Assembly: GCF_023168165.1 (NCBI RefSeq)
Contig: NZ_BQYJ01000003.1
Coordinates: forward strand, 62,001-126,000
DNA length: 64,000 bases
Direction: 5' to 3'
Origin: Niallia sp. NCCP-28
GTDB lineage: Bacteria; Bacillota; Bacilli; Bacillales; Cytobacillaceae
Part shown: positions 39,088-48,246 of the stretch, in pieces
How positions within the stretch are numbered: the first letter of the stretch is position 1
Layout: each line of letters opens with the position of its first letter
The notes under the pieces: generated by a model
Database searches by the model: none
Told to the model about the DNA's origin: nothing
The model's input: the letters and a program-made list of their open reading frames with translations, nothing else
Translations under genes and position numbers: made by a program

Positions 39088-41596
39088 TGTTAATACTATG
39101 GCATCTACTGAATTAGAGGAATATTTACGCAATAACGCAGCAGGATTAACAGACTTTCAGACAATGCGTAATGTGTTAGAAGTACTACGTAAATTATATC
39201 CAGATGATCGAACAACCATAAATGATTATTTAAGCAGTATACAGGAACAAATGGAATCGTTAGTTGTAAATGGTCCAGTAAACACAGATCAGTTAGCTAA
39301 TTCTGCTGTTTCATACCAAAAATTAAAAAATCCATTCGCATTAATTTTGTTGAATAATTGTATTGAAGTTAATTTCCAAATAAAAAAGATTATTGTAAAA
39401 GACAATGTATTCTTATCACATGGTGACGGGAATTAAACAACCATTCCTTATAACTATGGAGAAATTGATTTTCCTAGTGATTATACAGCTGGTGGGGCAA
39501 CTTACAAAATATATGCCGATTTAGCTACTATGACAATAAAAATGGTTACGCTGAATGTTCAAACAGGCAATAATCCAATTTTGTTTATCACTTATAACAG
39601 AAATATCCTTTCTTTAAGTCAACATGCTATTTATAGCATTGACACAAGTGGAAATAAACAAAGGAAAAACGGGGAAACAGTGTTGATATCTGCTAGTTTA
39701 CTAGAGAATGATGCTGTTATAACAGATAAAATAAAAAATGGTCAAGTTACATTCGGTAAATTAAAGTTTCCTATTGGAGAATTATTTCATAAAAATTCTT
39801 TAGAAGTTAATCTTCAAACCAAAAAGGCGAAAGTGATAAATGTTAATGGTCTTAATGTGTTTAATGAGAGCGGATATTCCAAATATGCTGATTATTTAAC
39901 GGAAATAGATATTAGCATTGTAGATACATCAAGCTACTACACATATTTTATTTATATAGACCTAAATGAAACAGTTAACACGAAATTAAAGGTTGCTAAT
40001 GCTTATTCTATTACAAGTAATAACATTCTCGTGTTATTCAAAATTTGTCATGATAAATTTTGGTGCAATGAATCCAATGTAAAACTAATCAATAGTAGCG
40101 GTGTTGTTATTGATCCAAAAGAAATACCAGCAGGAGCTATTACCTATGACAAATTAAAGTTTCCAATGGCATATATGTTTGGTGTTAATTACAATTCATT
40201 AGAAATTAATTTCCAAACAAGAGTATTAACTATCAAGGAAACTTTGTATGTATTACGTGGAAATGGCTATGTTGCAGTTTCACCGACGACAGTTGCTTTT
40301 CCGGAAGCATTTACCACGGGAGCAACTTATAAAGTGTATGTGGATTTAACAGACAATACACTTAAAATGGCGACATTATCAACTGATACCGGAAATAATC
40401 CAATTGTTTTTGTAACATATCGAGAGCAAATCATGACAGTAAGTCCACAAGCTATGTATGTAATAGATGGAAACGGAAAACGTGTAGTGAAAATTGGTGA
40501 GGTTGCTACAAGTAGCAATGATAGTTATGTGTGGAATACAAATAAAATTGTAATGCCAAAGGATTTATTTATTATTAAAGATCTAAGATATGCTATTAAT
40601 GCCCCAAATTTTAATTTAAATAAATTTACGGATAACGATAGAATCCTTTATGAAATGACTACACCAACACACACGATTTCTTTTGAAAATAGCGGTTCTT
40701 TTTCTATTCCTATTGCGAAAGATTTTAAAACTTTAATAACAGGCGTTTACAACGGTGACACTTCTAATGCGTTAATGAAAGATGTTACATTACGGGTTGT
40801 TGATCCTAGCTTAAAAACAAATAAATCTCCTGTTATTCTTGCTATGGGTGATAGTACAACAAAAGCAAACATTGCTACTTTAATTAAATTATGGCTAAGT
40901 CAGTATGGATTCACACCAAAAATGATTGGACATACAGCAGACATAAATGAATTTGGATACGGTTTTAGTGATTCTGAATTAGAATTAGCAAAAAGCGGTG
41001 CATTAAGTGGATGGAGAATAACCGACTTAATGGGAATTACCAGAGATACAAGTGGAAATGTCATTCTAAAAGATAACAACCCTTATTGGAATCCAGCTAC
41101 ACAATCATTTGATTTTGCCTATTATATGCAAGGTTTAGGAGAAACAAAAGTAGATTTTGTTTCATGGAATATGGGAATAAACGATATTGTTCAATATCAT
41201 GGAAATCCAAATGCAGAAAAATTAACCATTAACGAAATTTGTGAAATGATGCCTATTCAACTACAAAAAATAATTGATAGTATTTTAGCTTTCAACCCAA
41301 ATTGTAGAATTGGTTTAAATCCACCTATACCAGCAGGAACAAATGACGCTACCAATGCAAAATATATGCAATACGCATTAAAAATGATGGAAGTATTTGA
41401 GGGAACAAACCCAAATGTTGATATTTTAAGTAGTTATCTGGGAAGTGGCCGTTTAAGCGGTAAAACATGGGGTTATTATACGACTGGTTTGCCTGATGGA
41501 CGAAAAGCAACTTCAGGCGATGTTCATGATGCAGGGAACAACCAAACAATTCATGCTTTATGGACAGCAGGTTGGATTGCTTATAGATCAATATAA
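39074..41596 (+). pseudogene. Phage tail fibre/SGNH-hydrolase protein, in-frame stop
   Basis: One long frame is interrupted by a single TAA at 39434-39436 (GDGN-stop-TTIPYN) and otherwise continues in the same frame to 41596. The start is TTG 39074 with AAGGAGGG seven bases upstream. After an N-terminal domain three related beta-rich modules follow, each opening with a YxKLKxP-like motif (SYQKLKNPF, TFGKLKFPI, TYDKLKFPM) and ending near SxGNK/GNGK. The C-terminal third is an SGNH hydrolase, with the Ser block AMGDSTT, the Asn block NMGINDIV and a DVHDAGN catalytic D-x-H. Such domains deacylate surface polysaccharides at the phage tip. The downstream ATG at 39530 could still give a 688-aa product. 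Confidence 0.75.
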
Positions 41597-41705
41597 ACAA
41601 AAGCAAACACCGCTTAATGAGTAGGTGTATTTTTTATGAAAAAGCTTGACTTTTTATGCTGAACAGATTTTCATAAGATATAACTTATTTGAAAGGAAGT
41701 ATCTT

Positions 41706-42065
41706 ATGAAAAAAGTCGTATTAAATGTAAAGAAAAAACCATATTCTGAAACAAGCGGACTAACATTCTATGTACTAGAAGAAATAATTATGTCTGTTGG
41801 TTTCCCTGGAACAGATGGATACAAATACTTGGAGCATTATGAAAATCTTAGCTATCCGTATAAAAATCAATCAGGAAATGAAGTGAAACTCATTTCTTTG
41901 GATGAAACAGATTATGAGGTTTTCTTTGAAATCCAGGGGGATTATCCAATTGGCATGCTTAGTGAAATCGCCGACGAAATTACTTTGCTAAACTTTGATT
42001 ACCAAGAGCAATATAATCAATTTTTAGAAAAAGTAAAAAATCAATTAGATATTACAAAGCTTTAG
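41706..42065 (+). CDS. Uncharacterised prophage protein, 119 aa
   Basis: An acidic soluble protein starting at ATG 41706 with GAAAGGA upstream. The frame extends to 41646 without a ribosome site. It has mixed alpha/beta character (KKVVLNVKKKPYSETSG, DYEVFFEIQGDYPIG). No family recognised. It lies between the tail gene and the small RHH gene. Confidence 0.65.
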   Translation: MKKVVLNVKKKPYSETSGLTFYVLEEIIMSVGFPGTDGYKYLEHYENLSYPYKNQSGNEVKLISLDETDYEVFFEIQGDYPIGMLSEIADEITLLNFDYQEQYNQFLEKVKNQLDITKL

Positions 42066-42158
42066 TTGGATACTACTGTTCATTAGTGTGTATAAGTGTG
42101 TATTGATGAATATCTGTAAATATTAGACAATAGTATCATCTAAATGGAGGTGGTACTA

Positions 42159-42332
42159 TTGGCAACAACCAGGCACAATATCACTCTCGAAGAGGGTGTG
42201 TACGATGAGTTTGCAAAGTATGCTGCTAAGAAAGGTATTAAAATCTCAACGTGGATTAATATCCAAATGAAAAACTTTATCGAAGAAGAAAAAATGATTG
42301 AAGAATATCGTAATAAGAAGCGTAACGAATAA
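42159..42332 (+). CDS. Small ribbon-helix-helix-like protein
   Basis: A 57-residue protein from TTG 42159 (GGAGGTGG upstream). The pattern TRHNITLEEGVYDEFAKYAAKKGIKISTWIN fits a ribbon-helix-helix DNA-binding unit: a short strand, then two helices. A decayed copy lies at 60841-60943, matching over about 33 residues (KISTW.NI.MK). A small transcriptional regulator in a prophage is plausible. Confidence 0.6.
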   Translation: MATTRHNITLEEGVYDEFAKYAAKKGIKISTWINIQMKNFIEEEKMIEEYRNKKRNE

Positions 42333-42351
42333 AAAATCGGAGGAATTACAA

Positions 42352-42530
42352 TGTCTGTTTTACTATTTTTTTATCTGCCGCCGATTGTTGCGATAATTTT
42401 CTTTGTAACATGTGTGTCAATTATTAAAAAGATAAAGAATGATCAATCTACTCAAAATCACACTATTGCTGCATCTATTATGTTTTCTTATCTATTTTTC
42501 ACATTAATATGGGTGATAGTAAATGCCTAA
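42352..42530 (+). pseudogene. Frameshifted small membrane protein
   Basis: A GGAGGAATTACA ribosome site and ATG at 42352 lead to a stop after 14 codons. One base out of frame, a hydrophobic frame runs to a TAA at 42528 (LFFYLPPIVAIIFFV, then YLFFTLIWVIV). A single-base loss just after the ATG would explain it. Two helices are predicted. No family recognised. Confidence 0.4.
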
Positions 42531-42657
42531 GCAGAAGCACTCGAAATAATCGGGTGCTTTTTACATTAATAAAACCTCTGAAGAAATAAGTGTATTTATT
42601 CGCAAAATAGTGTAAAATTACAATTGTTAATTATTGTAATGGGGGGTATTTGTGGTA

Positions 42658-42951
42658 ATGAAAGCTAAAATAATTTTATTAGGCGGATTAATTACAGCAA
42701 CGCTATTAGGAATATTCGGTCAAGATATTGCTTATTGGTTTGAAAATATTGTAAATATAGATGCACTTTACAATTTAACTATCATAACAGTACTCAGTAT
42801 ATCTATATATTTGATTACCATTTTATTAGCATATGTCTTTTTTAAAAAAATTAATAAACAAATATTTTATTCTTATATAGCTATTATTGTTTTAATTGGA
42901 TTATTAACTACCTTATGGTCGATATTTGTTTTAGCAATGTGGTGGGGTTAA
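42658..42951 (+). CDS. Small integral membrane protein, 97 aa
   Basis: Three hydrophobic helices fill most of this protein (about residues 5-20, 38-62 and 70-95), with a short charged loop FKKINKQ between the last two. GGGGGG lies upstream; GTG 42652 is an alternative start. It is just upstream of the DUF4393 gene across a 400-bp gap. Membrane proteins often accompany phage-exclusion genes, but no family is recognised. Confidence 0.55.
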   Translation: MKAKIILLGGLITATLLGIFGQDIAYWFENIVNIDALYNLTIITVLSISIYLITILLAYVFFKKINKQIFYSYIAIIVLIGLLTTLWSIFVLAMWWG

Positions 42952-43348
42952 ACGTAATTCAATCCGTCAGTTTACTTATTAGCATAGTAACTTTTCATCT
43001 ATATCGCAGTAGTATTTATTACTCTTCATAAATGGCTACAAATGTTGATATATAGTGTTTTATAGATATACCATAGTAGTGGATACTACTGTGCAGTAAG
43101 AAAATGCAGAAAGGGAGACTGTTGTAATTAAAAATCTGCAGAAATATTTTTATAAAATTATAATAAGCCTAATGAAAAGTCTATTGTGGATGAATAGCAA
43201 AGTTAGATCGAGAACAGAATTTGTTATGTTAAAACTTAAAAGAGTAAAAGATATTTCATCTAATTTACAAAAATAATCAGTGGAACACCTTTGATAATCT
43301 GTTATTATATGACTATATTTAACAATTTATTGAAGGGAGTATATGCCG
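42952..43348. other. Gene-poor stretch before the DUF4393 gene
   Basis: 397 bp. An AT-rich frame from about 43125 to 43276 encodes a basic peptide (ending VKDISSNLQK) after AAAGGGAG, but it lacks a normal start codon. The segment TATACCATAGTAGTGGATAC at 43068-43087 recurs in altered form at 60559, marking homology with the second, decayed element. Confidence 0.35.
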
Positions 43349-44188
43349 ATGAATGATTTTTTAGGATTAGGTAAATTAAGTCAAAATGGTTTAGAAGTTA
43401 TCAAACTAGTTTACCCTGACCTTGCTCAGCCAGCATTAAGGAAAGTAGGACAGGCATTAGAGACGACGTTAGACTTCACCATGATACCTGTAAAATATTT
43501 AGGGATGTTTAGTCAAAAGGCAGATATACAACTAAAAAGAAATCTTAATAAATATCAAGAAAAACTAGAAACTCTTGATATGGATAGTATTGGTTCAGTT
43601 CCTCCAGAAATCGGTGTTCCAATATTAGAAGAGTTGACCAGGATAACTAATGAAGAATTAACAGAAATGTATACAAATTTATTAGTTAATGCTTCCACTG
43701 TCGAGAAATCACGACATGCGCATCCTAGTTTTATTAATGTATTAAAAAACATTAGCTCTGATGAAGCTAGAATTATTGACTATATTATGCATAACGAAAA
43801 AAAGCTACCCATCTATGTAAGATACGAAAGAGAAAGCAGTGCTTATGGACCTGTCCCTGTAACAGATAATATTAATAACATTAATACCCTAGTTAGTTTG
43901 GATTTTCCTGACAATAATGATTTTTATATAAAAAACTTAGTTAGTTTAGGAATTGTTGAAGCTAAAGATTTATATTATCGTTTTCAAGTAGAACAATATA
44001 AAGTTTTTGAAGAAAGTATTAACAGATTGAAAGAACAAGCAAATGAAACCATGAATAAAATGATAGAATTAGAACAAGCAAACGGTGAATTTGCTAGTTC
44101 TTATAAATTGCGAAAGTTATGGGGGCATTTCAAAGTTACTGATTATGGTAAAGAATTTTTTAAAGGTATTACTCTTGAAAATAATTAA
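43349..44188 (+). CDS. DUF4393 (Abi-alpha) protein
   Basis: This 279-residue protein starts at ATG 43349 with GGGAG nine bases upstream. Residues 15-115 carry the DUF4393/Abi-alpha pattern: LVYPDLAQPALRKVGQAL near 18, then VPPEIGVPILEELTRITNEEL and MYTNLLVNAS, followed by AHPSFINVLKNISSDEARI. Abi-alpha proteins are linked to abortive phage infection. The C-terminal 130 residues hold a helical region (FEESINRLKEQANETMNKM) and a winged-helix-like end (TDYGKEFFKGI). It lies between the tail gene and the lysis cassette, a common place for lysogen-expressed cargo. Role as a superinfection-defence gene is inferred from the family. Confidence 0.8.
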   Translation: MNDFLGLGKLSQNGLEVIKLVYPDLAQPALRKVGQALETTLDFTMIPVKYLGMFSQKADIQLKRNLNKYQEKLETLDMDSIGSVPPEIGVPILEELTRITNEELTEMYTNLLVNASTVEKSRHAHPSFINVLKNISSDEARIIDYIMHNEKKLPIYVRYERESSAYGPVPVTDNINNINTLVSLDFPDNNDFYIKNLVSLGIVEAKDLYYRFQVEQYKVFEESINRLKEQANETMNKMIELEQANGEFASSYKLRKLWGHFKVTDYGKEFFKGITLENN

Positions 44189-44198
44189 AAATTAATTG

Positions 44199-44236
44199 AA
44201 CGAGGATTCTTCCGCAATAGGATGAGTCTTTTTTTA
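44199..44236 (+). terminator. Probable terminator of the DUF4393 gene
   Basis: GAGGATTCTTCC pairs imperfectly with GGATGAGTCTTT, then a T run at 44229-44235. Confidence 0.5.
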
Positions 44237-44340
44237 TCCATTAAAGAGTTGTTCCTGTCGATGGAACTATAGAATGATTTTTTTAGTGTAATAGGAAAAA
44301 TGTTTATTATCGTCGAATTATATGTTTGAGGTGGTAATAA

Positions 44341-44886
44341 ATGACGGAACAAAGAATATTCCCTAATAACAAAGAATTTGTTTTAGACAGATACAGGGAC
44401 GAAATAATTACAAGAGCAGAATGGACTTTAAAATATTTGGATGAAGGATACTTAGCTGATGATAACCGAGAAAAAATGAGACAATATACATCAGCTATAA
44501 TCTATGCCATGTCCATTTCTAGATTAATTTATTGGCACACTTCTCCAATAGGAACTCCAAAAAGAAGGTTAGCAAAACAACGTGCGAAGGCGATAAAAAA
44601 TAAATGGCCAAACATACCTTCTCCACCAGATACACTTAGAAAAGTTAGAAATAAACTAGAACACTTTGAAGAATCGATGGATGAGTGGGCTTCTTCAGAC
44701 GAATCTAATATTTTTATCGATTCTAATAGTTGGTTCGATTTAAATATGGTAAATATAGAGGGAATAGGGAGTGCTCGTATTTTTAGAAATATTGATAGTA
44801 GAGGAAATTTCAATGTTTTAGGGGAAAAGGTAAATCTAGACGCAATAAACCATTGGTGTATTAAAGTAATTGAAAGCCTGAAATAA
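44341..44886 (+). CDS. Uncharacterised protein with HEPN-like RNx3H motif
   Basis: A 181-residue soluble protein, mostly helical in its first 115 residues. R103-N104-K-L-E-H108 inside LRKVRNKLEHFEESMDEW fits the R-x4-6-H signature of HEPN ribonucleases, with the usual polar residue after Arg. The C-terminal part (SWFDLNMVNIEGIGSARIF ... NFNVLGEKVNLDAI) looks like a small beta unit. It has its own spacing from the DUF4393 gene and a good terminator behind it. HEPN domains are common in toxin and abortive-infection systems. The assignment rests on one motif and helical content and needs profile confirmation. No nucleotidyltransferase partner is seen. Confidence 0.5.
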   Translation: MTEQRIFPNNKEFVLDRYRDEIITRAEWTLKYLDEGYLADDNREKMRQYTSAIIYAMSISRLIYWHTSPIGTPKRRLAKQRAKAIKNKWPNIPSPPDTLRKVRNKLEHFEESMDEWASSDESNIFIDSNSWFDLNMVNIEGIGSARIFRNIDSRGNFNVLGEKVNLDAINHWCIKVIESLK

Positions 44887-44898
44887 ATATTCTGAATT

Positions 44899-44926
44899 AA
44901 AGAGTCCTACACAGGGCTCTTTTTTA
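44899..44926 (+). terminator. Terminator of the HEPN-like gene
   Basis: AAAGAG.CC/GG.CTCTTT with a 6-nt loop and T6. Confidence 0.75.
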
Positions 44927-44983
44927 TATACATCAAGAAAAACTTATATGTAAATAGAGAGAAATATAAGGGGGAATGGGAAA

Positions 44984-45352
44984 ATGTTAGAAACGAAGGA
45001 GGAAATGACGGTGGAGGCTAAGCTTGAGAATCATGAGGAGAGAATAACTCAACTTGAAAATGATACAAGAGCTCTTAGGGAAAAAACTAATGAACAATTA
45101 AATGATGTGAAAGAAAAAGTCCTTACAGGTATGATACGTTCATCCGACGAAAATAAACAACTTCGAGAAGACAATCGTGAGATGATGGCAAAGCTTATCG
45201 GTATTAATGATAAGGTTCAAGAAAGAAAGCATGAATTAAAGGTTTTAAACAAACAAAACTTTTGGAAACTGGCTTTTGCGATAGGTGGAAGTAGCAGTGC
45301 TATATTTGCGATTATTCAAATGTTAGTTAATTATTTTACTAAACAGGGGTGA
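44984..45352 (+). CDS. XhlA-like phage lysis accessory protein
   Basis: A 122-residue protein with an N-terminal coiled coil (ENHEERITQLENDTRALREKT and onward) and one C-terminal transmembrane helix (FAIGGSSSAIFAIIQMLV), the layout of XhlA/hemolysin proteins of Bacillus prophages (PBSX). XhlA acts with a holin to help host lysis. GGGGG lies upstream of ATG 44984. It is followed at once by a holin and a lysin gene. Confidence 0.8.
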   Translation: MLETKEEMTVEAKLENHEERITQLENDTRALREKTNEQLNDVKEKVLTGMIRSSDENKQLREDNREMMAKLIGINDKVQERKHELKVLNKQNFWKLAFAIGGSSSAIFAIIQMLVNYFTKQG

Positions 45353-45357
45353 TAAGC

Positions 45358-45582
45358 ATGGATAAAGCAAGCATCACACGTTTTGCATTGCTAATTGTGG
45401 CTGTAGCTAATACAGTATTAAATATGTTGGGCTATCAAACAATTCCAGAGGATTTAGTAAACGATCTTATAGCGGTTGGTTCTGGTGTCTATATTTTATA
45501 CGCAGGCTGGAAAAATAACTACCTTTCTAAAAAAGGCCTGAAACAAAAAGAAGTTTTAAAATCAAATAATTTAACGAAGTAA
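45358..45582 (+). CDS. Phage holin (SPP1/phi LC3-like)
   Basis: A 74-residue protein from ATG 45358, five bases after the XhlA-like gene, with AGGGGTGAT upstream. It starts MDKASITRFALLIVAVANTVLNMLGY, has two hydrophobic helices separated by a short EDLVND loop, and a basic tail (KKGLKQKEVLK). This matches small holins of Gram-positive siphophages, which form membrane lesions that release the lysin. Confidence 0.85.
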   Translation: MDKASITRFALLIVAVANTVLNMLGYQTIPEDLVNDLIAVGSGVYILYAGWKNNYLSKKGLKQKEVLKSNNLTK

Positions 45583-45583
45583 A

Positions 45584-45611
45584 GGGTGCCAAAATGGTGC
45601 TCTTTTTTCTA
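45584..45611 (+). terminator. Terminator between holin and lysin
   Basis: AAGGGTGCC pairs with GGTGCTCTT (G-U pairs), then T-rich. A near copy of this terminator precedes the broken second lysin at 52306-52327. Confidence 0.55.
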
Positions 45612-45644
45612 TATAAAAAATAAAAATTAGGAGTGTGCTTATAC

Positions 45645-46625
45645 ATGGTAAAGGGATTCGATTGTGCAACTAAATTAAATAAAGTATCAGCAAAAGCATT
45701 GAAAGCATTAGGATTCGAATACGCGGCCCGTTACTTGGGGAGTAGCTGGAAGTCGTTTGATAAAGCAGAAGCAGCAACCATTCAAGCTGCAGGATTAAAA
45801 TTAATTAGTATTCATCAAAAATCAGCCAATTACAGTGCGTATTTTACCGAAGTGCAAGGGATTTCAGATGCAAAAGAAGCAATGAAAAATGCTGCAGCTG
45901 TTGATCAACCAAAAGGAACAGCTATTTATTTTGCGGTAGACTTTTCTTCTCAAGCAAAAGATGTGAAAAACATTGTGAAGTATTTTAAAGCAGTGAAAAA
46001 GACTTTGAGTGGCTATAAATTAGGGGTGTATGGCTCTTACAATACCATTACTGCAGTAAAAGGGATTGCCGATTATTACTGGCAAACATATGCATGGAGC
46101 GGTGGGAAAGTAGCCGATTTCATTCATATGCACCAATTTAAAAATGATGTACTGGCAGGCGGTATTAAAATCGATCATAACGACGTTAAAAAGACTCCTG
46201 GTCATTGGGCAGAGGAAAAAGTGGTATCAGCACCAAAAACAGCAGTAAAAGCGGAAACAACGAAAGTAAGCACGTATGATGTTGTAAAAACAGTCAATGC
46301 TTATGCTAACGCTGCCGATGCAAAGGCTAAGAAAAATAAAAAGGCAACAGTAGCAAAAGGTATTTATTATGTCTTTAATGAAGCAAACGGCATGGTGAAC
46401 GTAACCAATAAAAAAGGTGTGCCAGGATCTTGGATCAACCCTGCAGAAAATAAAAAGTCTGCAACTAAATCCGCAACAGTGAAATATCACGTTGTTAAAA
46501 AGAATGAAACAGTAACTAGCATTGCAAAAAAAGAAAAAACAACGGTTGCTGCTATTAAAAAGTTAAATTCAAGTATTAAAAACATTAACTTAATCTATCC
46601 AGGAGATAAAATCCGTATAAGATAA
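45645..46625 (+). CDS. Phage lysin: DUF1906 glycoside-hydrolase-like domain with LysM
   Basis: A 326-residue endolysin. Residues 1-190 form a DUF1906/Rv2525c-like glycoside hydrolase (GH25-type barrel) domain starting VKGFDCATKL and containing TAIYFAVDFSSQ and YKLGVYGSYNTI. A central SH3-like region covers about 215-275 (KVSTYDVVKTVNAYANAADA). The C-terminal 45 residues are a LysM peptidoglycan-binding motif (YHVVKKNETVTSIAKKEKTT, IYPGDKIRIR). The start is ATG 45645 and TTAGGAG lies upstream. It completes the lysis cassette and ends at a strong terminator. A closely related, broken copy lies at 52366-53345. Confidence 0.88.
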   Translation: MVKGFDCATKLNKVSAKALKALGFEYAARYLGSSWKSFDKAEAATIQAAGLKLISIHQKSANYSAYFTEVQGISDAKEAMKNAAAVDQPKGTAIYFAVDFSSQAKDVKNIVKYFKAVKKTLSGYKLGVYGSYNTITAVKGIADYYWQTYAWSGGKVADFIHMHQFKNDVLAGGIKIDHNDVKKTPGHWAEEKVVSAPKTAVKAETTKVSTYDVVKTVNAYANAADAKAKKNKKATVAKGIYYVFNEANGMVNVTNKKGVPGSWINPAENKKSATKSATVKYHVVKKNETVTSIAKKEKTTVAAIKKLNSSIKNINLIYPGDKIRIR

Positions 46626-46664
46626 ACGGGATGTGTAAATACTTATATATTGATTAGCCTTACC

Positions 46665-46698
46665 AAAACCCCTACTCTTCGGAGTAGGGGTTTTGTAT
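46665..46698 (+). terminator. Terminator of the lysis cassette
   Basis: Perfect 13-bp stem AAAACCCCTACTC/GAGTAGGGGTTTT closed by a TTCG tetraloop. Confidence 0.9.
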
Positions 46699-46761
46699 CA
46701 ATTGTTTTAATATCCAAATTATGCTATTTTTATAAGAAGAGTATAAAATAGGAGGGATATC

Positions 46762-46944
46762 ATGAAAAATATTGCTGGGGCAATCTATATTTCGTTAGGT
46801 ATTTTATTATTCTCATTTGAAAACTTTGAAAATTATTATGCTGCAAAAGAAAGTAAGTATTTTAATTATATATTAATTATCATTGGTATTTTATATCTAT
46901 TATCAGCATTAAGAGATTACTTGTTTAGAAGAAATGACAAGTAA
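46762..46944 (+). CDS. Small two-helix membrane protein, 60 aa
   Basis: ATG 46762 is preceded by AGGAGGG. Two hydrophobic helices (AGAIYISLGILLFSF and FNYILIIIGILYLLSAL) flank a charged, aromatic loop (ENFENYYAAKESKY). It ends in a basic tail. It is monocistronic, with a bidirectional terminator directly behind. Function unknown. Its place outside the late operon suggests expression in the lysogen. Confidence 0.6.
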   Translation: MKNIAGAIYISLGILLFSFENFENYYAAKESKYFNYILIIIGILYLLSALRDYLFRRNDK

Positions 46945-46993
46945 AAAAAGTGCTATTAATAACTGGAAACCCACTTATTAATAGCACTTTTTA
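46944..46993. terminator. Bidirectional terminator
   Basis: Perfect stem of about 18 bp (AAAAAGTGCTATTAATAA with TTATTAATAGCACTTTTT) between convergent genes. Confidence 0.9.
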
Positions 46994-46996
46994 TTA

Positions 46997-47947
46997 TTAA
47001 AACTTTACTTGAGCATGAGTTGATATGGCACTATCAAATTTATTTGATGGAGATACGGAAAATGATGGTCCACCTAGACTAATACCAATAGAATAGGTAC
47101 CAGATTTATTTTGATGGGTATAATGACCATAAGCATCTAGTTGTCCTGATTTACTAAGAGGTGATACTGAGTAGTACATATAATTGGACATAGTTTTTAC
47201 TGTTTTATGAGCTGCTCCTCCGCCGATACTATCATTTGGCAAATTCATTTTTAGACTATAACCACCTGCACCTTTTTTATAATTAGCACTAGAAGTGTTA
47301 TATGTCGCATTACCTGATTCTGTTCCATACATATGGCTATATTTTGTCCAAGTTTGTTTCCCATATTGACTATCAGGTACAGGTGCCCAGTATGTACTAT
47401 TTATCCCGATTCCTGTAACATCATACTCTCTAGTTGAGGGGAGTTTTTTCCATGTCATATTATTAGTTATACGGTATTTGTTAGTACTTAATTTACTAAT
47501 AGAAGTGGTTAACTTTTTGTATGAAGTCTGAATTACACTGCTGCTTGCTTTTAGATTCATTTTTTGCTCTTCTGCTTCTAATTCTTTATAAAAGGTTTCT
47601 TCATCCAATTCAATAACAATTGAACCATTTATTTCGGTAGTATTTAAACCTTTGGTATTTTTAGATAAAGTACTACTATTAAGTTCTTCTGGATTTTCAA
47701 TAACCTTAATATATTTAGTATCTTCGGCAACTATGTCGCCCTTTAAATCTTTATTAAGATTATATTCCTCCTCATCCATGTTAATAATAGCCTCATCTGT
47801 AAAACCTAATGATTGTAAATTTTGAATTTCCTCGTCAGAAAAGTTTAAACCATTGACATTTGTTAATTCAGACGCTAATGCTTCTTTAGTGGTATAAATT
47901 AAGAATACGACACTAAGACTGAATAGTAAACTGATAAACTTTTTCAT
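46997..47947 (-). CDS. Secreted orphan protein of the prophage, 316 aa
   Basis: An exported protein starting at ATG 47947 with AGGAAGGGG upstream. A signal peptide covers residues 1-26 with likely cleavage after ALA. The next 100 residues are acidic and look like a propeptide (NFSDEEIQNLQSLGFTDEAI ... EETFYKELEAEEQKM). The C-terminal part is Ser/Tyr/Asn/Gly-rich beta sequence (WKKLPSTREYDVTGIGINS, YWAPVPDSQYG, YSIGISLGGPSFSVSP). No catalytic motif is visible. It is the only long minus-strand gene in the late half and is likely expressed from the lysogen. The family is not recognised; a secreted factor or bacteriocin-like protein is possible. Confidence 0.65.
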   Translation of the reverse strand: MKKFISLLFSLSVVFLIYTTKEALASELTNVNGLNFSDEEIQNLQSLGFTDEAIINMDEEEYNLNKDLKGDIVAEDTKYIKVIENPEELNSSTLSKNTKGLNTTEINGSIVIELDEETFYKELEAEEQKMNLKASSSVIQTSYKKLTTSISKLSTNKYRITNNMTWKKLPSTREYDVTGIGINSTYWAPVPDSQYGKQTWTKYSHMYGTESGNATYNTSSANYKKGAGGYSLKMNLPNDSIGGGAAHKTVKTMSNYMYYSVSPLSKSGQLDAYGHYTHQNKSGTYSIGISLGGPSFSVSPSNKFDSAISTHAQVKF

Positions 47948-48246
47948 CAATATTCCCCTTCCTAAAAGATTATTTTTCTTTCAATAAATATAATAACATG
48001 AAAATAGGTAAAAAAATACAAAAAAGAAATATTTTGGTAAAAAATAGTGCCGTTTTGTGCTCAATGGTAGAAAGATTCCTCATTAAGATTGATATTTTCT
48101 TAGACTTATTCCCATACACTTAAAACTAACTTGTTCTTATACTTGGTTCTTTATTCAATATTTCTATAAGTGTATCGTTTTATTAGAAAAAAGGATATTT
48201 CTTTCCAGTTATAGAAATTGTATGATGAAGAAAAGGAGGAATGTAC
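47948..48246. other. Gene-free AT-rich stretch
   Basis: 299 bp between the divergent secreted-protein gene and the 31-aa ORF. It probably contains promoters for both. No clear -35/-10 pair stood out. Confidence 0.3.

Noticed and set aside
42601-42640. Short AT-rich repeats considered as a CRISPR or iteron array
   Set aside because: No regularly spaced identical repeats were found anywhere in the window.
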